DNA from: CAZJBP01 sp964544115
GTDB lineage: Bacteria; Verrucomicrobiota; Kiritimatiellia; UBA8416; JADHWI01
DNA length: 23,829 nt
Direction: 5' to 3'
Assembly: GCA_964544115.1 (NCBI GenBank)
Contig: CAZJBP010000039.1
Coordinates: forward strand, 1-23,829
Shown: positions 15,918-23,829 of the stretch, one piece after another
How the letters are laid out: every line of letters starts with the position of its first letter
Position numbering within the stretch: the first letter of the stretch is position 1
The notes under the pieces: generated by a model
What the model was told of the DNA's origin: nothing
What the model saw: only the letters and a program-made list of their open reading frames with translations
The model's database searches: none
Position numbers and translations under genes: made by a program

Positions 15918-17153
15918 ATGAGCGCCGATCGCAACATCCTGCGCGGCCTGGCCGCCGAGGTGGCCGAGGTGGCCGCGCAACCCGTGCAGCGGGAGCGCAT
16001 CCGGCTGTGGACGAAGCTCAACGGCCTGCGCCCCGAGCGTCCGATGCTTTGGATCACCGAGATCCCCTGGGGAGAATTCGAGGACAAGGTCGACGCACTC
16101 CGGCCCGTCTGCCGCGACCCCGAGCTGCGCCGCGTGGAAGCCGGGCTGCGCCGCACGCTGTTTACCGCCCGCCACCTGCCGTGCGATGAAGTGGTCTCGC
16201 CTGTGTACCGCGTGGACAAGGTCCTCCGCGACGCCGACTACGGCGTCGAGACCCGCGAGCAGCAGATCCGCCAGGGCGACTCGTACATCGTCTCGCACCA
16301 CTACGAGCCCGTCATCAAGGAGCCGGCGGACATCGCGAAGATCCTCATGCCGAGGGTGGTGCATGATGAGGCGGCCACCCGTGAGCGCGTGGCTTTCTTC
16401 GACGGCCTGTTCGGCGACATCCTGCCGATCGAGACCTTCGGCGTGCAGCAGCACATCTTCAATGCGTGGGACATGCTCGTGCGCTGGACGGGCGTCACCG
16501 AGGCGCTGGTGGATTTGGTCGAGCGGCCGGAGTTCATCCACGCCATCATGCGTCGCATGACCGACTCGATGCTTGCCCGCATGACGCAGCTCGAAGCGCT
16601 CGGGCTGCTGAGCGACACGCGCTCCGTGGTGCGCGTCGGCTCCGGCGCGGCTGGATGGACCGACGAACTGCCGCGGCCTGGAGCTGACCCGGCTCACCTC
16701 ACGACGATGGATCAGTGGGGCATGGCCACGCCGCAGATCTTCAGCGATGTGTCCCCGGAGATGCACGAGGAGTTCGCGCTGGCCTACGAGAACGAAGTCC
16801 TGTCACGCTGCGGCCTGAACTACTACGGCTGCTGTGAGCCGGTCCACAACAAGATGGGCCTCATGGCCAAGGTGCCGCGGCTGCGCAAGATCTCCATCAG
16901 CCCGTGGTGCCGGGTCGCCCAGGCCCGCGACCTTGCTGCGCGCCGCTACGTGTTCAGCCACAAGCCGAGTCCCGCGATCCTCGCCGAAGACCGCTTCAAC
17001 GTCGAGCGCGCGGAAAGCGACCTGCGCCGCCGGCTCAACGAGTCCGGCGAGATGCCCTGCGAATTCATCATGAAGGACATCAGCACCGTGCGCGGCGACG
17101 TCCACCGCCTCATCGCCTGGTGCGAGATGGCCTGGCGCGTGGTGAACGGGTAG
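15918..17153 (+). CDS. URO-D superfamily protein (methyltransferase-like)
   Basis: A 411-residue member of the uroporphyrinogen decarboxylase superfamily, which includes HemE and the corrinoid or coenzyme M methyltransferases MtaA, MtbA and CmuA. The C-terminal barrel shows LNYYGCCEPVHNKMGLMAKV then PRLRKISISPWC. C305, C306, E307 and H310 lie where zinc ligands or catalytic residues would be. It lacks the HemE arginine-rich N-terminal signature, so heme synthesis is unlikely. This subgroup is often expanded in Lentisphaerota and related phyla with no known substrate. The ATG at 15918 has GGAG at 15905-15908. Position after the gcv and folate genes suggests a methyl-transfer role, but there is no corrinoid protein here, so the substrate is open. 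Confidence 0.75.
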   Translation: MSADRNILRGLAAEVAEVAAQPVQRERIRLWTKLNGLRPERPMLWITEIPWGEFEDKVDALRPVCRDPELRRVEAGLRRTLFTARHLPCDEVVSPVYRVDKVLRDADYGVETREQQIRQGDSYIVSHHYEPVIKEPADIAKILMPRVVHDEAATRERVAFFDGLFGDILPIETFGVQQHIFNAWDMLVRWTGVTEALVDLVERPEFIHAIMRRMTDSMLARMTQLEALGLLSDTRSVVRVGSGAAGWTDELPRPGADPAHLTTMDQWGMATPQIFSDVSPEMHEEFALAYENEVLSRCGLNYYGCCEPVHNKMGLMAKVPRLRKISISPWCRVAQARDLAARRYVFSHKPSPAILAEDRFNVERAESDLRRRLNESGEMPCEFIMKDISTVRGDVHRLIAWCEMAWRVVNG

Positions 17154-17186
17154 CGACAGCAGAGATCGGCACGACGGAGGAACTGG

Positions 17187-17282
17187 ATCGTCCTCGTCCT
17201 CAGTGAGCGTAGCGAACGGTCCTCGTCCTCGGCTTCGACATCCCCCGCGGCAACCATCGAGGACGACGACGAGGACGATGAC
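17187..17282. repeat. GA-rich inverted repeat that runs into the HEPN gene
   Basis: The left arm ATCGTCCTCGTCCTC (17187-17201) pairs with the right arm at 17259-17279, which is GAGGACGACGACGAGGACGA plus T. An internal direct copy GTCCTCGTCCTC (17219-17230) repeats 17190-17201 exactly, 29 bases later. The unit is about 95 bases and would fold into a long hairpin. Similar GAGGACGA/GAGTACGA low-complexity units are, from general memory, scattered in PVC-type genomes. It coincides exactly with the point where HEPN homology stops. Confidence 0.65.
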
Positions 17283-17535
17283 GCAGCGACGGCGCCACGC
17301 TCACCGCCTCTGGCAACATCGCCATAAGGAAAGCCAGGTCATGGGTTCGGGGTATGCGGATGCCCGCACTCACAAGGACCGACTTGATGGCCTTCTCCGC
17401 CGCCTGCTGTGCGTGGAAGCAGAGATGCTCGTACAACACACGTCTCGTCTTCCGCACCCCGGCCAGAGCGAGGTCGCTTCTCGCGTGACGAAGCCAGTCC
17501 TGCACCGAACCCGGCTCTGGTGCGTCAGAGGCCAT
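17200..17535 (-). CDS. HEPN-domain protein, C-terminus replaced by repeat
   Basis: HEPN family protein, the likely toxin or RNase partner of the MNT gene just upstream. Residues 1-84 are HEPN-like: VQDWLRHARSDLALAG, then VLYEHLCFHAQQAAEKAIKS and PRTHDLAFLMAML. Residue 85 onward (RHRPRRRPRWLPRGMSKPRT) is encoded by the GA-rich repeat and is not HEPN sequence. The last helix expected in the family, usually with a YAVETRYP-like motif, is missing, so 111 residues is a disrupted product and activity is doubtful. The ATG at 17535 overlaps the MNT gene by 11 bases, the normal operon order for this pair. Confidence 0.8.
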   Translation of the reverse strand: MASDAPEPGSVQDWLRHARSDLALAGVRKTRRVLYEHLCFHAQQAAEKAIKSVLVSAGIRIPRTHDLAFLMAMLPEAVSVAPSLRHRPRRRPRWLPRGMSKPRTRTVRYAH

Positions 17536-17848
17536 AGACCTCTTTCCCTCGGGCCAGGATCTCGCCGTAGATCAGGCCCGGGTTGTCGCGGTTTCTGCGC
17601 AGAGTCGTTTCGGTCACGACCATGAAGTCGCACGGCATCGGCCGGCTGCGGACCTCCATGTTGAGGCGATCGGTGAGTTCTTCTGGGCGTTGCCCCTCAG
17701 GAACAACAACGAGGAAATCGAGGTCGCTGTCTCTTCTGACGCGCCCCGATGCTGCGGAACCAAAGAGGATGACGCGGACCGGATGAACCAGTCCGACGAT
17801 CTGGTCCACAATCTGGCGAATGTTCTTCTGCAGCTGCACTCGGCTCAT
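17525..17848 (-). CDS. MNT-type nucleotidyltransferase, probable antitoxin
   Basis: A minimal nucleotidyltransferase of 107 residues. The G30-S31-x10-D42-x-D44 motif (FGSAASGRVRRDSDLDFLVV) is complete, so the two metal-binding aspartates are present. MNT and HEPN genes form a widespread toxin-antitoxin pair in which the nucleotidyltransferase neutralises the HEPN protein, in characterised cases by adding nucleotides to it. Here it is first in the operon and intact, whereas its HEPN partner is truncated. The ATG at 17848 matches the family start; a GGGAG-like sequence on the minus strand just upstream may serve as ribosome site. The partner assignment is by context. Confidence 0.88.
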   Translation of the reverse strand: MSRVQLQKNIRQIVDQIVGLVHPVRVILFGSAASGRVRRDSDLDFLVVVPEGQRPEELTDRLNMEVRSRPMPCDFMVVTETTLRRNRDNPGLIYGEILARGKEVYGL

Positions 17849-17923
17849 AGGGAGAGACTATGTCATGGGCGTGACTGCCGCAAGTCCGATGCGCCCTGGT
17901 CGTTCGCAGCCGCCTGCTCTTCC

Positions 17924-19345
17924 TCACCCGGCCGCCGGCGTGTTGTCCCCGCCCGTGCGCTTGACGGCGCTGTAGAGCATCGCCGCCAGCGCGAGCACGG
18001 CGGCCACGACCGCGCCGCCGAAGAAGACGGGGCTGTTCAGCAGGCGCTTCCACGAGAACCCGCGCCGCGCGCCGCTCACGGCCTCGGCCGGCCCCAGCCG
18101 CGCCTCGACGATGGGCGTGCCCTTGCGGATGGCCGCGAGGACGTTGACCGTCTCGTAGTCAGGACGGGCAACATCGGCGCCGCCGTAGACCAGGCGCAGC
18201 GGCTCGGAGCCGGCGGACAAGAAGACCAGCCGCTGGGTGATGCCGCGGCCGCGCACCGCCGTCACCGCCAGCGGCGGGTTGTCGCCGTTGTGGATCACGA
18301 TGCGGTAGCGCTCCTGCCGGAGCGGGCCAAAGTCGAACGCCAGATGCTGCTCGCCGAAGGACCTGAAGGCGATCGCCGACAGCGTGGTCTGCGCCACCGT
18401 CTGCCACGCGGTCCGCACGCCGTCGGCGCGAGCCGCCTGCAGTTCGGCGCGCCGGCTGAAGTTGCGGCTCGATGTGCCGAGGCTCACCTGCGTCAGCGGC
18501 TCCCGGTGCGAGGTCCACGTCACGATCGTCTGCTTGCCCGCGGCGTCTTCCTCCACGGTGAACGGCATCTCACCGTAATCCGTAATGACATCGCGGACGA
18601 CCGATTCGACCTCGCTCAGGCACCAGGCGCTGATGCGGTCGATCCGCATCGGCCGGCGCTCGAGGGTAAACGTCTCGCGCCGCCCGCCCGACTGCTCGTC
18701 GGCGCCGACGCGGCGCGTAATCTCGGTGAACGGCGACTGCGCGCTGTCGGTGATCTCCTCGATCACCAGGCGGAACTGGGTGGCGCGATTCTCCGGCAGC
18801 TCGACCTCCACCCGGCGCACATCCATGAAGCGCGTGTAGTCGTACAGCAGCGCGTCGACGACCAGCTCGCGCCACTCCGATCCCTCGCGGCCGTAGACGG
18901 TCAGCTTCCGCTCGAAGTCGCGCAGCGGCGTTTCCACTGTGAATCCGCGCACCACCGGCGGCGGCGTGCCGGCGGCGTGAACGGGCGACCAGACGACCTC
19001 CAGCGCATTGCTGCCGGTCTCGCGCAGCGAGTTAATCCCCACGCCCAGGCTGCTTCGCACGGTCTGCGTGGTGGTCTCGGTCACCTTCTCCAGCGCGTAC
19101 GGCACCTCACGCCCCTCGCCGGCCACCAGCCGCAGATCCGCCAGCGTGTCCGAGGCCGCAGCGTACACGTCGCGGTCCAGCCGCAGGCCGACGATGTCCT
19201 CCCCGCTCTCGATCGCGGCCAACTCCACCGCGCGAGAGCAGGGCTGCACCAGGTCGGCCGGCGCGGCGAGGGCAAGCGACGGGAGGATCCACAGGGCCAG
19301 TGCGGCTGTGCCTTGAATGCAGTGCGTCACGCGTGGGATGTTCAT
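17924..19345 (-). CDS. DUF3999 family exported protein with C-terminal membrane anchor
   Basis: A 473-residue protein of the DUF3999 type. A signal peptide covers about residues 1-28 (ALALWILPSLALAAPADL). The body is predicted beta-rich and extracytoplasmic, with several sugar-binding-like strands (VEVELPENRATQFRLVIEEI, RYRIVIHNGDNPPLAVTAV). A single membrane segment near the C-terminus, FFGGAVVAAVLALAAMLYSAV, is followed by a short cytoplasmic tail. The ATG at 19345 has GGAGGAGG just upstream on the minus strand. It overlaps the stop of the DUF2339 gene by four bases (ATGA), so the two are translated together. The pair DUF2339-DUF3999 recurs in other bacteria. Function is unknown; an envelope role is inferred from topology. 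Confidence 0.82.
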   Translation of the reverse strand: MNIPRVTHCIQGTAALALWILPSLALAAPADLVQPCSRAVELAAIESGEDIVGLRLDRDVYAAASDTLADLRLVAGEGREVPYALEKVTETTTQTVRSSLGVGINSLRETGSNALEVVWSPVHAAGTPPPVVRGFTVETPLRDFERKLTVYGREGSEWRELVVDALLYDYTRFMDVRRVEVELPENRATQFRLVIEEITDSAQSPFTEITRRVGADEQSGGRRETFTLERRPMRIDRISAWCLSEVESVVRDVITDYGEMPFTVEEDAAGKQTIVTWTSHREPLTQVSLGTSSRNFSRRAELQAARADGVRTAWQTVAQTTLSAIAFRSFGEQHLAFDFGPLRQERYRIVIHNGDNPPLAVTAVRGRGITQRLVFLSAGSEPLRLVYGGADVARPDYETVNVLAAIRKGTPIVEARLGPAEAVSGARRGFSWKRLLNSPVFFGGAVVAAVLALAAMLYSAVKRTGGDNTPAAG

Positions 19346-21849
19346 GGGGCCTCCTCCACCGGCGTCTGGAACCGGGTGCGAAACTTCAGGTAGACGAACG
19401 AACCAGTCAGCAGGAGCAGGCCCAGCGCGATGAACGCCACGATGCGATACACCGGCTCCAGATGCGCCAGGTCGGACACGAACACCTTGCCCGCGGTGAC
19501 CGCGAACAGAGCCAGGCCGACGAGGCGCAGCGGCCGCACGCCGCGCAGGGTGCCCGCCAGCACAAACGCCAGCGCGAACAGCGACCACAGGACCGACACG
19601 CCGCCGGCGCGCAGCCCCGCCACGTAGGCGTGCAGGAACGTGTTCATCTCAAGCGTGGCGTAGGCGAACAGAAGCGCCAGCCCGGCATATCCCATCACGG
19701 ACGAGAGGCGGGCGTCCTCCTCCTCCGTCCCGGCGTCACGGCGCATCAGCGTGAACCCGTAGGCCAGCAGGGCGGCCACGGAGCCGAAGTCCAGGAGGCG
19801 CATCAGCGCGTCCAGGCCGCGGTAGTCGCCCGCGCACACCATGCGACCGGGATCGAACGACCAGAACACCAGGTCCACCACGGCCAGTTTCACCAGCACG
19901 GCCGCGAACAGCGCCAACAGCAATCCCCGCCGCCAGACGCCGCCCGCCCCGCCGGCGCAGCCGGCCAGCACGACCCACGCGGCGCCGAGCCACAGCCACG
20001 TCAGCACGGGCAGACGGATGGGCGGGTAGAGCAGTCCGAAGGTGCGGTTGAGCTCGAGGTGCAGGTAGACAAACAGGCCGAGCGCGAAGCACAGCGTGGA
20101 CACGCGCAGCGCCGCGTTGTCGTTCACCCAGGCGCGCACGTTGTTGGCCGCCCCGATCGCCGCGCGTCCGGGTGCGGCCCCCGCGCGGCGCAGCAGGCGG
20201 TGCGCGCCGGCCACCGAGGCGATCGGCACGCCGAACATCACCACGCGCTCCAGCAGGTCCTGCGCGTAGCGGCCCAGCGGCAGGGCCTCGCCCGCGGCCG
20301 GGACGGCAAACTGGTGCGGCAGGTCCAGGATGAAGAGCCGCCCGAACACCATCGCATACAGGAGGTAGGCGACCTGGCGCAGGAACTCGCTGTCCAGCCG
20401 GCCGGCCATCCACAGCAGCACCAGCGCCTGGCAGGCCCAGCTGACGGTGATCCACTCGCGCGAGAGCAGGAGAGGGATGGTGATGACGAGGAAGAGCGAC
20501 GCCAGGCCGATGAACGCCGTGATCAGCGGCTTGTCCTGCAGGCGGCGGGCGATGAAGACGTTGACGTGCACGGCGTAGAAAGCGCCCAGCCCGAGCGTCA
20601 GCGCGGACACCCAGTGCCGCGGATAGGAACCGGCGATGAGGGAGTGGCCTTCGGCATAGAAGATGCCCGCGTTGGCCAGCAGCATCACCAGCTCGATCAT
20701 CGTTGACGGCACGCGGCAGGCGACGTTGTGGATGAAGATCATCGTCGAGAAGAGCACGAAGAACGCCGCCAGGAACGGCATGACGCGCCAGAAGTCCGGC
20801 GTGCCGGCGTAATGGCCATCCAGCGCCGCGAAGAACAGCCCGTACGTGGCCACGAAGCTCAGCACCTTCAGCAGGAGCCAGTTCCGGCGGTGGCTGATCC
20901 CCAGGATCCCGACGCCGAGCAGCAGCATATAGCTGAACAGGCCCACGAACTGGACCTGGCCGGTCGACAGCATGATCGGCGTGCCGTACCCGCCGGCGAG
21001 CCCCAGCACGGCAATCAGCAGCGAGTTGAAGCGCACGGCCATCACGCCGGCGGCCACGGTGATCAGGGCCATCATCGCGAAGCACGGCAGCTGCTCAACG
21101 AGGTGATAGAAGGAGAATGCAGCGAACGCGCTGAAGTACATCGTGGCCAGCCCCGCGCCCAGGAGGCCCTGGCCGAGCAGGTGATAGCGCCGGCCGAGCA
21201 GGCGAATGCCCGTCGCCAGCATGGCCACTGCGCCGACGAGGCTGATCGACACGCGGCCCACCGGACCGATCAGGCCGTTCACGTAGGAGTAGCGCAGGAA
21301 GAAGCCAACGCCGCAGACCAGGATCAGCACGCCGAGCCGCAGGAGCCAGTTCGTGGCCACCGCGTATTCCATCGAGACGCCCTGCGGACGGTGCTCCTCG
21401 CCCACGACGATCCAATTCCAGGTCTTGGTTAGAATCGTGCGGACCGCCTGCTCGAAGGGGCTCGGCTCAAGAGCGGGAGCAGGGGCGTGCGGCGCCGCAC
21501 GGACGGGCGCTGGCTCCACGCGCGGGGCGGGGGGCGGCGGGGGCGGCGGCGGGCGGGGAACGCTCAGGGGCGCAGCCGCGGGCATGGGCTGCGCGGGCAA
21601 CGGGACCGCAACGGGTGCGGGGCGCGGGGCCGTCGGCGCGGATGCCGGCTCAGCCGCGACGGCTGGCTTCTGCGCGCTGGCAAGCTTTCGCAGCTCCCGC
21701 TTCAGCGTGTCCTCCAGCGACTCGACCGCGCCGGCCAGCTCCCTCTGTCGCCGGCCCAGCGTGATCACTTTGATCAAGACAACAATCGGGACCGCGATAA
21801 TCGACAGCAGGGCCCCGATAGCCAGCGAAATGATAAACTCCTCGTCCAT
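19342..21849 (-). CDS. DUF2339 polytopic membrane protein
   Basis: An 835-residue integral membrane protein of the DUF2339 family. An N-terminal membrane segment (FIISLAIGALLSIIAVPIVV) is followed by a short coiled-coil-like stretch (RRQRELAGAVESLEDTLKRE), then a long Ala/Pro-rich linker with a run of eight prolines (about residues 65-130). After KTWNWIVVGEEHRPQGVSME, a conserved family block, come more than 20 hydrophobic segments to the C-terminus. I chose the ATG at 21849: AAGGGGGG precedes it at a suitable distance, while the GTG at 21855 lies too close. Substrate and activity are unknown. It is first of a two-gene operon with the DUF3999 gene. Confidence 0.88.
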   Translation of the reverse strand: MDEEFIISLAIGALLSIIAVPIVVLIKVITLGRRQRELAGAVESLEDTLKRELRKLASAQKPAVAAEPASAPTAPRPAPVAVPLPAQPMPAAAPLSVPRPPPPPPPPAPRVEPAPVRAAPHAPAPALEPSPFEQAVRTILTKTWNWIVVGEEHRPQGVSMEYAVATNWLLRLGVLILVCGVGFFLRYSYVNGLIGPVGRVSISLVGAVAMLATGIRLLGRRYHLLGQGLLGAGLATMYFSAFAAFSFYHLVEQLPCFAMMALITVAAGVMAVRFNSLLIAVLGLAGGYGTPIMLSTGQVQFVGLFSYMLLLGVGILGISHRRNWLLLKVLSFVATYGLFFAALDGHYAGTPDFWRVMPFLAAFFVLFSTMIFIHNVACRVPSTMIELVMLLANAGIFYAEGHSLIAGSYPRHWVSALTLGLGAFYAVHVNVFIARRLQDKPLITAFIGLASLFLVITIPLLLSREWITVSWACQALVLLWMAGRLDSEFLRQVAYLLYAMVFGRLFILDLPHQFAVPAAGEALPLGRYAQDLLERVVMFGVPIASVAGAHRLLRRAGAAPGRAAIGAANNVRAWVNDNAALRVSTLCFALGLFVYLHLELNRTFGLLYPPIRLPVLTWLWLGAAWVVLAGCAGGAGGVWRRGLLLALFAAVLVKLAVVDLVFWSFDPGRMVCAGDYRGLDALMRLLDFGSVAALLAYGFTLMRRDAGTEEEDARLSSVMGYAGLALLFAYATLEMNTFLHAYVAGLRAGGVSVLWSLFALAFVLAGTLRGVRPLRLVGLALFAVTAGKVFVSDLAHLEPVYRIVAFIALGLLLLTGSFVYLKFRTRFQTPVEEAP

Positions 21850-21964
21850 ACGCACCCCCCTTGCGCGGCATCATACGCGGGCCCTGTCGCGCGATCAAAC
21901 CCCGATCGCACTTGCCTTCCCGCCCGCGCCGCCTATCATCTCGCCATCAACGTGGAGATGCGCC
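21850..21964. promoter_or_regulatory. Divergent intergenic region between DUF2339 and MBL genes
   Basis: The 115 bases between the two start codons must hold promoters for both directions. CGCGCGATCAAACCCCGATCGCAC near 21890-21912 contains two CGATC-like words, but no convincing -35/-10 pair stands out. Confidence 0.3.
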
Positions 21965-22567
21965 ATGAATGCAGTTCTGTTGCCGATCATCCTCTTCACC
22001 TTCATCGCCATGACCTCTCAGGCCCAGACCTCATTCGAGTCTGACGTCCTGCCCACGTCGGCAGGCGACCTGACGATCACGTTCATAGGCCACGGATCGC
22101 TAATGTTCGGCTTCGGCGGTAAGACCGTCCAGGTGGATCCGTATGGCAAGCTGGCGGATTACGCCGCACTGCCGAAAGCCGACGCCATCCTGATTACCCA
22201 CGAGCACAGCGACCATCTGGATCCCGACGCCATCCGGACGCTCCGAACTGCGGACACCGTCGTCCTGGTCGCCCCCTGCTGCGCGGGCAAGATCGAGGGT
22301 GGGCTCGTGATGACGAATGGCGCGGTCCGAACGGTCCTCGGCATCAAGGTCGAAGCGGTGCCCGCCTACAACATCGTGAACAAGCGGGACAACGGCCAGC
22401 CCTTCCACCCCAGGGGCGCTGGCAACGGCTACGTCCTGACCTTCGGCGACAAGCGCGTCTATGTGGCGGGCGACACGGAGAACACGCCCGAGATGAAGGC
22501 GCTGACCGGCATTGACGTGGCCTTCCTGCCCATGAACCTCCCCTACACCATGACCCCCGAAATGGTG
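21965..22567 (+). CDS. Exported MBL-fold metallohydrolase (UlaG-like), 3' end lost in gap
   Basis: A metallo-beta-lactamase-fold hydrolase with an N-terminal signal peptide (MNAVLLPIILFTFIAMTSQA). The metal motif HxHxDHxD is complete at H79-E-H81-S-D83-H84-L-D86 (LITHEHSDHLD). Later landmarks are ITFIGHGSLMF near residue 40 and the metal-bridging aspartate in YVAGDTENTPEM. This resembles the L-ascorbate-6-phosphate lactonase-like (UlaG) group, but being exported it cannot share that substrate. Translation breaks off at PYTMTPEMV where the N run begins, so the last histidine and C-terminal strands are not seen. GTGGAG at 21952-21957 supports the ATG at 21965. The substrate is unknown. Confidence 0.85.
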
Positions 22568-22667
22568 NNNNNNNNNNNNNNNNNNNNNNNNNNNNNNNNN
22601 NNNNNNNNNNNNNNNNNNNNNNNNNNNNNNNNNNNNNNNNNNNNNNNNNNNNNNNNNNNNNNNNNNN
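22568..22667. other. Assembly gap of exactly 100 N
   Basis: A round-number N run marks a scaffold join of unknown real length. It cuts the 3' ends of the MBL gene (+) and the phosphodiesterase gene (-), so the two genes may not be as close as they appear. Confidence 0.97.
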
Positions 22668-23729
22668 AAGATCCTGGGCGGCATTGATGGTCGATCCTTC
22701 GACCGCTTTCAACCCCAGCAGGTCCAGCGCCAGGTTGGCCGCATCGCCGTTGCGCACCGGCTGGGCCCCCGCGTACGGGGGATTGTCCGTCGGGCCAGGC
22801 TCCGCGCGGCTGGCCGGATTCATGCCGTACAGATCGGCACCGGCCTTGACGTGCGCGCCCCAGACGAAGAACGGGATCGTATAGTCCAGGGGATTGGTGG
22901 TGTCGCCATGGCCGTTCCCGTGGCCGCCGTGGTCTGCGGTCAGGATGACCACGGTCTTGCCTTTCAGCGCCGGGCTGTTCGTGACCATATGCAGGATGTT
23001 TCCGATTTGCGTATCCACGGCCTTCAGCGTGGTTGCGTAGACGCTGGCGGGATCGGTCGACCAGCCGGAACCGTGCCCGGCCGCATCCGGATCCTGGTAG
23101 TGGACGAATGCGAAATTAAACGGCGCGGCCTGCATCTGGTTGGTGAAGTCGGCGGTCAGCGCGGCGGCCGAAATGCCGGCGACGACCTTGTCGTAGTCGA
23201 TCTTGTCCCGGCCGTTGTCCGGGCCCGTGCTGTCCGCGGCGCCACTGGTGGTGCTGAGAGATTGCTGGAACAGGCTGAACTTGGACTTGCCCGACCAGAT
23301 GCCCGTGCGCAGCCCATGGTCATGCGCAACGTCAAAGCCGCTGGCAATGTACGCGCCCTTCTGGGTCGCGAACGTGTCCGTGGGCCCCGGATCGCCATTG
23401 GACGTCCAGTTGTGGCCCGCCGCGCCGTCGACCCCGCGGCTGGTCATCATCGTCACATGGTTCGGAAGCGTGACAGCAAAGTTCGCATCGTCCCGGGCGT
23501 TGAGCGTACCGGCCCCTTCAGTCTGGAACCGCTCGAATGTGGTCAGCTCGGTCGGAAGGCCCGGCTTCAGCAGCGGCGTGACGTACGCCGAACCCATGCC
23601 GTCCACGCTGATGACGATAACGTACTGCGCGTCGCCGTGTTCCGTCGGGGCGGGTGCGGCGAGGGTTATGGCACACGTCGCCAGAAGAACGGCTGCAGCG
23701 CGAAGGGCACAAGATCGAACGCGGTTCAT
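22668..23729 (-). CDS. Exported type I phosphodiesterase / alkaline phosphatase family protein, 3' end lost in gap
   Basis: A secreted metal-dependent phosphoesterase of the alkaline phosphatase superfamily (type I phosphodiesterase/nucleotide pyrophosphatase branch). The signal peptide is about residues 1-25 (CALRAAAVLLATCAITLAAP). Metal ligand D43 lies in VIVISVDGMGSAYV. The nucleophile is T87 in TLPNHVTMMTSRGV, the second site reads HYQDPDAAGHGSG, and the third reads ILTADHGGHGNGH. The ATG at 23729 has AGGAG about eight bases upstream. Sequence ends at INAAQDL where the N run begins, so a C-terminal sorting or anchor segment may be missing. The substrate is unknown. Confidence 0.87.
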
Positions 23730-23783
23730 TCCATGGCTCCTGATTGACGATCCGTCTTCCTGCACGGGTCGAGTGGGGGGAGA

Positions 23784-23811
23784 AGATTACCCCGCGGCCC
23801 GCACATTACAA
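23784..23811 (-). promoter_or_regulatory. Candidate promoter of the phosphodiesterase gene
   Basis: Read on the minus strand, TTGTAA and TAATCT are separated by 16 bases, about 55 bases before the start codon. This is resemblance only. Confidence 0.3.
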
Positions 23812-23829
23812 CCACGATCAACAGCCTGC

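Noticed and set aside
15918..17153. HemE, true uroporphyrinogen decarboxylase
   Set aside because: The N-terminal HemE signature is missing and the C-terminal CCE...H site fits the methyltransferase-like branch. No heme genes are near.
17187..17282. CRISPR array
   Set aside because: The repeated GAGGACGA words are low-complexity and form one inverted unit. There are no evenly spaced unique spacers and no cas genes.

Overview
The window is a high-GC bacterial draft or metagenome contig with two runs of N, at 3407-3416 and 22568-22667. Gene content fits an anaerobic or facultative member of the Planctomycetota/Verrucomicrobiota/Lentisphaerota-Kiritimatiellota type. The pointers are a long integron integrase, an expanded-family URO-D-like protein, a fused MetF-MetV reductase, split glycine dehydrogenase and a GA-rich dispersed repeat. 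This placement is inferred from style and gene order, not proven.

Layout. 1-646 holds no convincing gene. It carries a family of CGTGATAG-centred repeats just upstream of a 445-residue integron-integrase-type tyrosine recombinase (647-1984, +). Downstream lies a decayed helix-turn-helix gene on the minus strand (2058-2329). Next is a plus-strand metabolic block. It starts with formate-tetrahydrofolate ligase (interrupted by the 10-N gap) and a one-polypeptide methylenetetrahydrofolate reductase with a MetV-type cysteine-rich tail. A 52-residue cysteine protein follows, then a ROK kinase, Ppx/GppA and Ppk1 whose reading frames overlap. After a 476-base AT-richer leader with a plausible promoter come gcvT, gcvPA, gcvPB, a secreted protein of unknown function and a URO-D superfamily protein.

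From 17187 on, most genes are on the minus strand: a GA-rich inverted repeat that replaces the C-terminus of a HEPN gene, its MNT nucleotidyltransferase partner, and a DUF3999-DUF2339 membrane pair with a 4-base overlap. At the right end a secreted MBL-fold hydrolase (+) and a secreted type I phosphodiesterase/phosphatase (-) converge on the 100-N gap and are both cut by it.

How the genes fit together. fhs and metF-metV activate formate and reduce the one-carbon unit on tetrahydrofolate. GcvT and GcvPA/PB exchange 5,10-methylene-tetrahydrofolate with glycine. Together they suggest a one-carbon/glycine hub, possibly run in the reductive direction, but gcvH, lpd, folD and fchA are not here. ROK-ppx-ppk looks like a translationally coupled polyphosphate module. 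The most unusual items are the repeat cluster before the integrase, the repeat-truncated HEPN gene, and the association of C1 genes with a URO-D-like protein. I found no convincing new defence or mobile system beyond these.
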